DNA from: Rhizobium sp. ARZ01
GTDB taxonomy: Bacteria > Pseudomonadota > Alphaproteobacteria > Rhizobiales > Rhizobiaceae
NCBI RefSeq assembly: GCF_014851675.1
Contig: NZ_JACVAE010000001.1
Coordinates: forward strand, 62,001-126,000
Reading direction: 5' to 3'
Length of the DNA: 64,000 nt
In this document: positions 63,773 to 64,000 of the stretch, piece by piece
Layout of the letters: each line of letters opens with the position of its first letter
Position numbering within the stretch: position 1 is the stretch's first letter
The notes under the pieces: generated by a model
What the model was told of the DNA's origin: nothing
What the model saw: the letters and a program-made list of their open reading frames with translations, nothing else
The model's database searches: none
Made by a program: the position numbers and the translations under genes

Positions 63773-64000
63773 CACCCGAAATAGATCAGAGGAAACATGA
63801 CGAGCCAGACCAGGTCGATGACATGCCAAAGGGTCGTCAGGATGAGGATATTGCCGCGCTCGGGTCTCCTTGCGACAAGCAGGAATAGGCCGGCGATGAA
63901 GGCAACGTGCGCCAGATGGAAACCGGTGATCATGAAGTACAGCTCGAAGAACGTGCTGAACGTATCGTCGCCGGCGAACTTCCATTCCGAACTGTACTCG
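63772..64000 (-). CDS. norE: NorE, cytochrome c oxidase subunit III-like, N-terminal part outside window
   Basis: Only the last 75 residues are present: EYSSEWKFAGDDTFSTFFE, then YFMITGFHLAHVAFIAG, a Gly/His pattern of the subunit III family, and the end VIDLVWLVMFPLIYFG. NorE is a membrane protein that assists NorCB. The stop TGA overlaps the norF start. The 5' part continues to the right. Confidence 0.9.
   Translation of the reverse strand, partial: EYSSEWKFAGDDTFSTFFELYFMITGFHLAHVAFIAGLFLLVARRPERGNILILTTLWHVIDLVWLVMFPLIYFG

Overview
The window looks like a replicon from a Rhizobiaceae alphaproteobacterium, most likely Ensifer/Sinorhizobium or a close relative. The evidence is high GC with strong third-position GC bias, an Mrp/Pha-type antiporter, two palindromic intergenic elements of the kind common in rhizobia, EcfG (RpoE2)-type promoters, a single-domain ModE, and nap/nor gene orders typical of denitrifying rhizobia. 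I saw no rRNA, tRNA, CRISPR, phage or insertion sequence. The genus is inference.

Layout, left to right. (1) 1-4729: the N-terminal part of an MrpA/PhaA antiporter subunit, a purine-degradation pair (ureidoglycine aminohydrolase and XdhC, divergent) and a J-domain protein. (2) 4756-10448: a rhizobial palindromic repeat, the stress operon prkA-yeaH-spoVR, and a small stress-type protein. Both prkA and the small gene have EcfG-like promoters. (3) 11067-16016: a HlyD/RbbA/YhhJ-type ABC export system. (4) 16270-22465: a D-amino-acid-oxidase-like flavoprotein, a soluble globin-coupled chemoreceptor, a Crp/Fnr regulator and a PAS-GGDEF-EAL protein. (5) 22470-27638: a BaiN-like flavoprotein and the molybdate block modE, modABC with a ModE-type operator shared with a divergent TrmO-like gene.

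(6) 27650-37981: an SDR, a small membrane peptide, a FAD-linked 2-hydroxyacid dehydrogenase, then a GntR-controlled operon (PLP C-S lyase-like enzyme, sugar-type ABC transporter, FAH-family hydrolase) of unknown substrate. (7) 38004-44765: a GST, a RibD-C protein, an outer-membrane barrel, an omega-amino-acid:pyruvate aminotransferase with a divergent XRE-cupin regulator, and a membrane class III cyclase. (8) 45145-48102: a 985-residue RTX repeat protein.

(9) 48359-64000: an anaerobic nitrogen-oxide block. napEFDABC (periplasmic nitrate reductase) is followed by a secreted protein. Next comes a minus-strand operon of DUF2249, NnrS-like membrane protein, tandem DUF2249 and DUF59, divergent from hemN, and then norEFCBQD (nitric oxide reductase). 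FNR-family 14-bp boxes (TTG-N8-CAA) lie in the hemN/DUF2249 intergenic region and upstream of norC. No nitrite or nitrous-oxide reductase gene is visible. The Mo genes (modABC, modE, xdhC, napA) and the nitrogen-oxide genes fit together: Nap needs Mo-bis-MGD, Nor needs heme, and HemN supplies heme without oxygen. The least understood parts are the DUF2249/NnrS-like operon and the GntR-controlled transporter locus.
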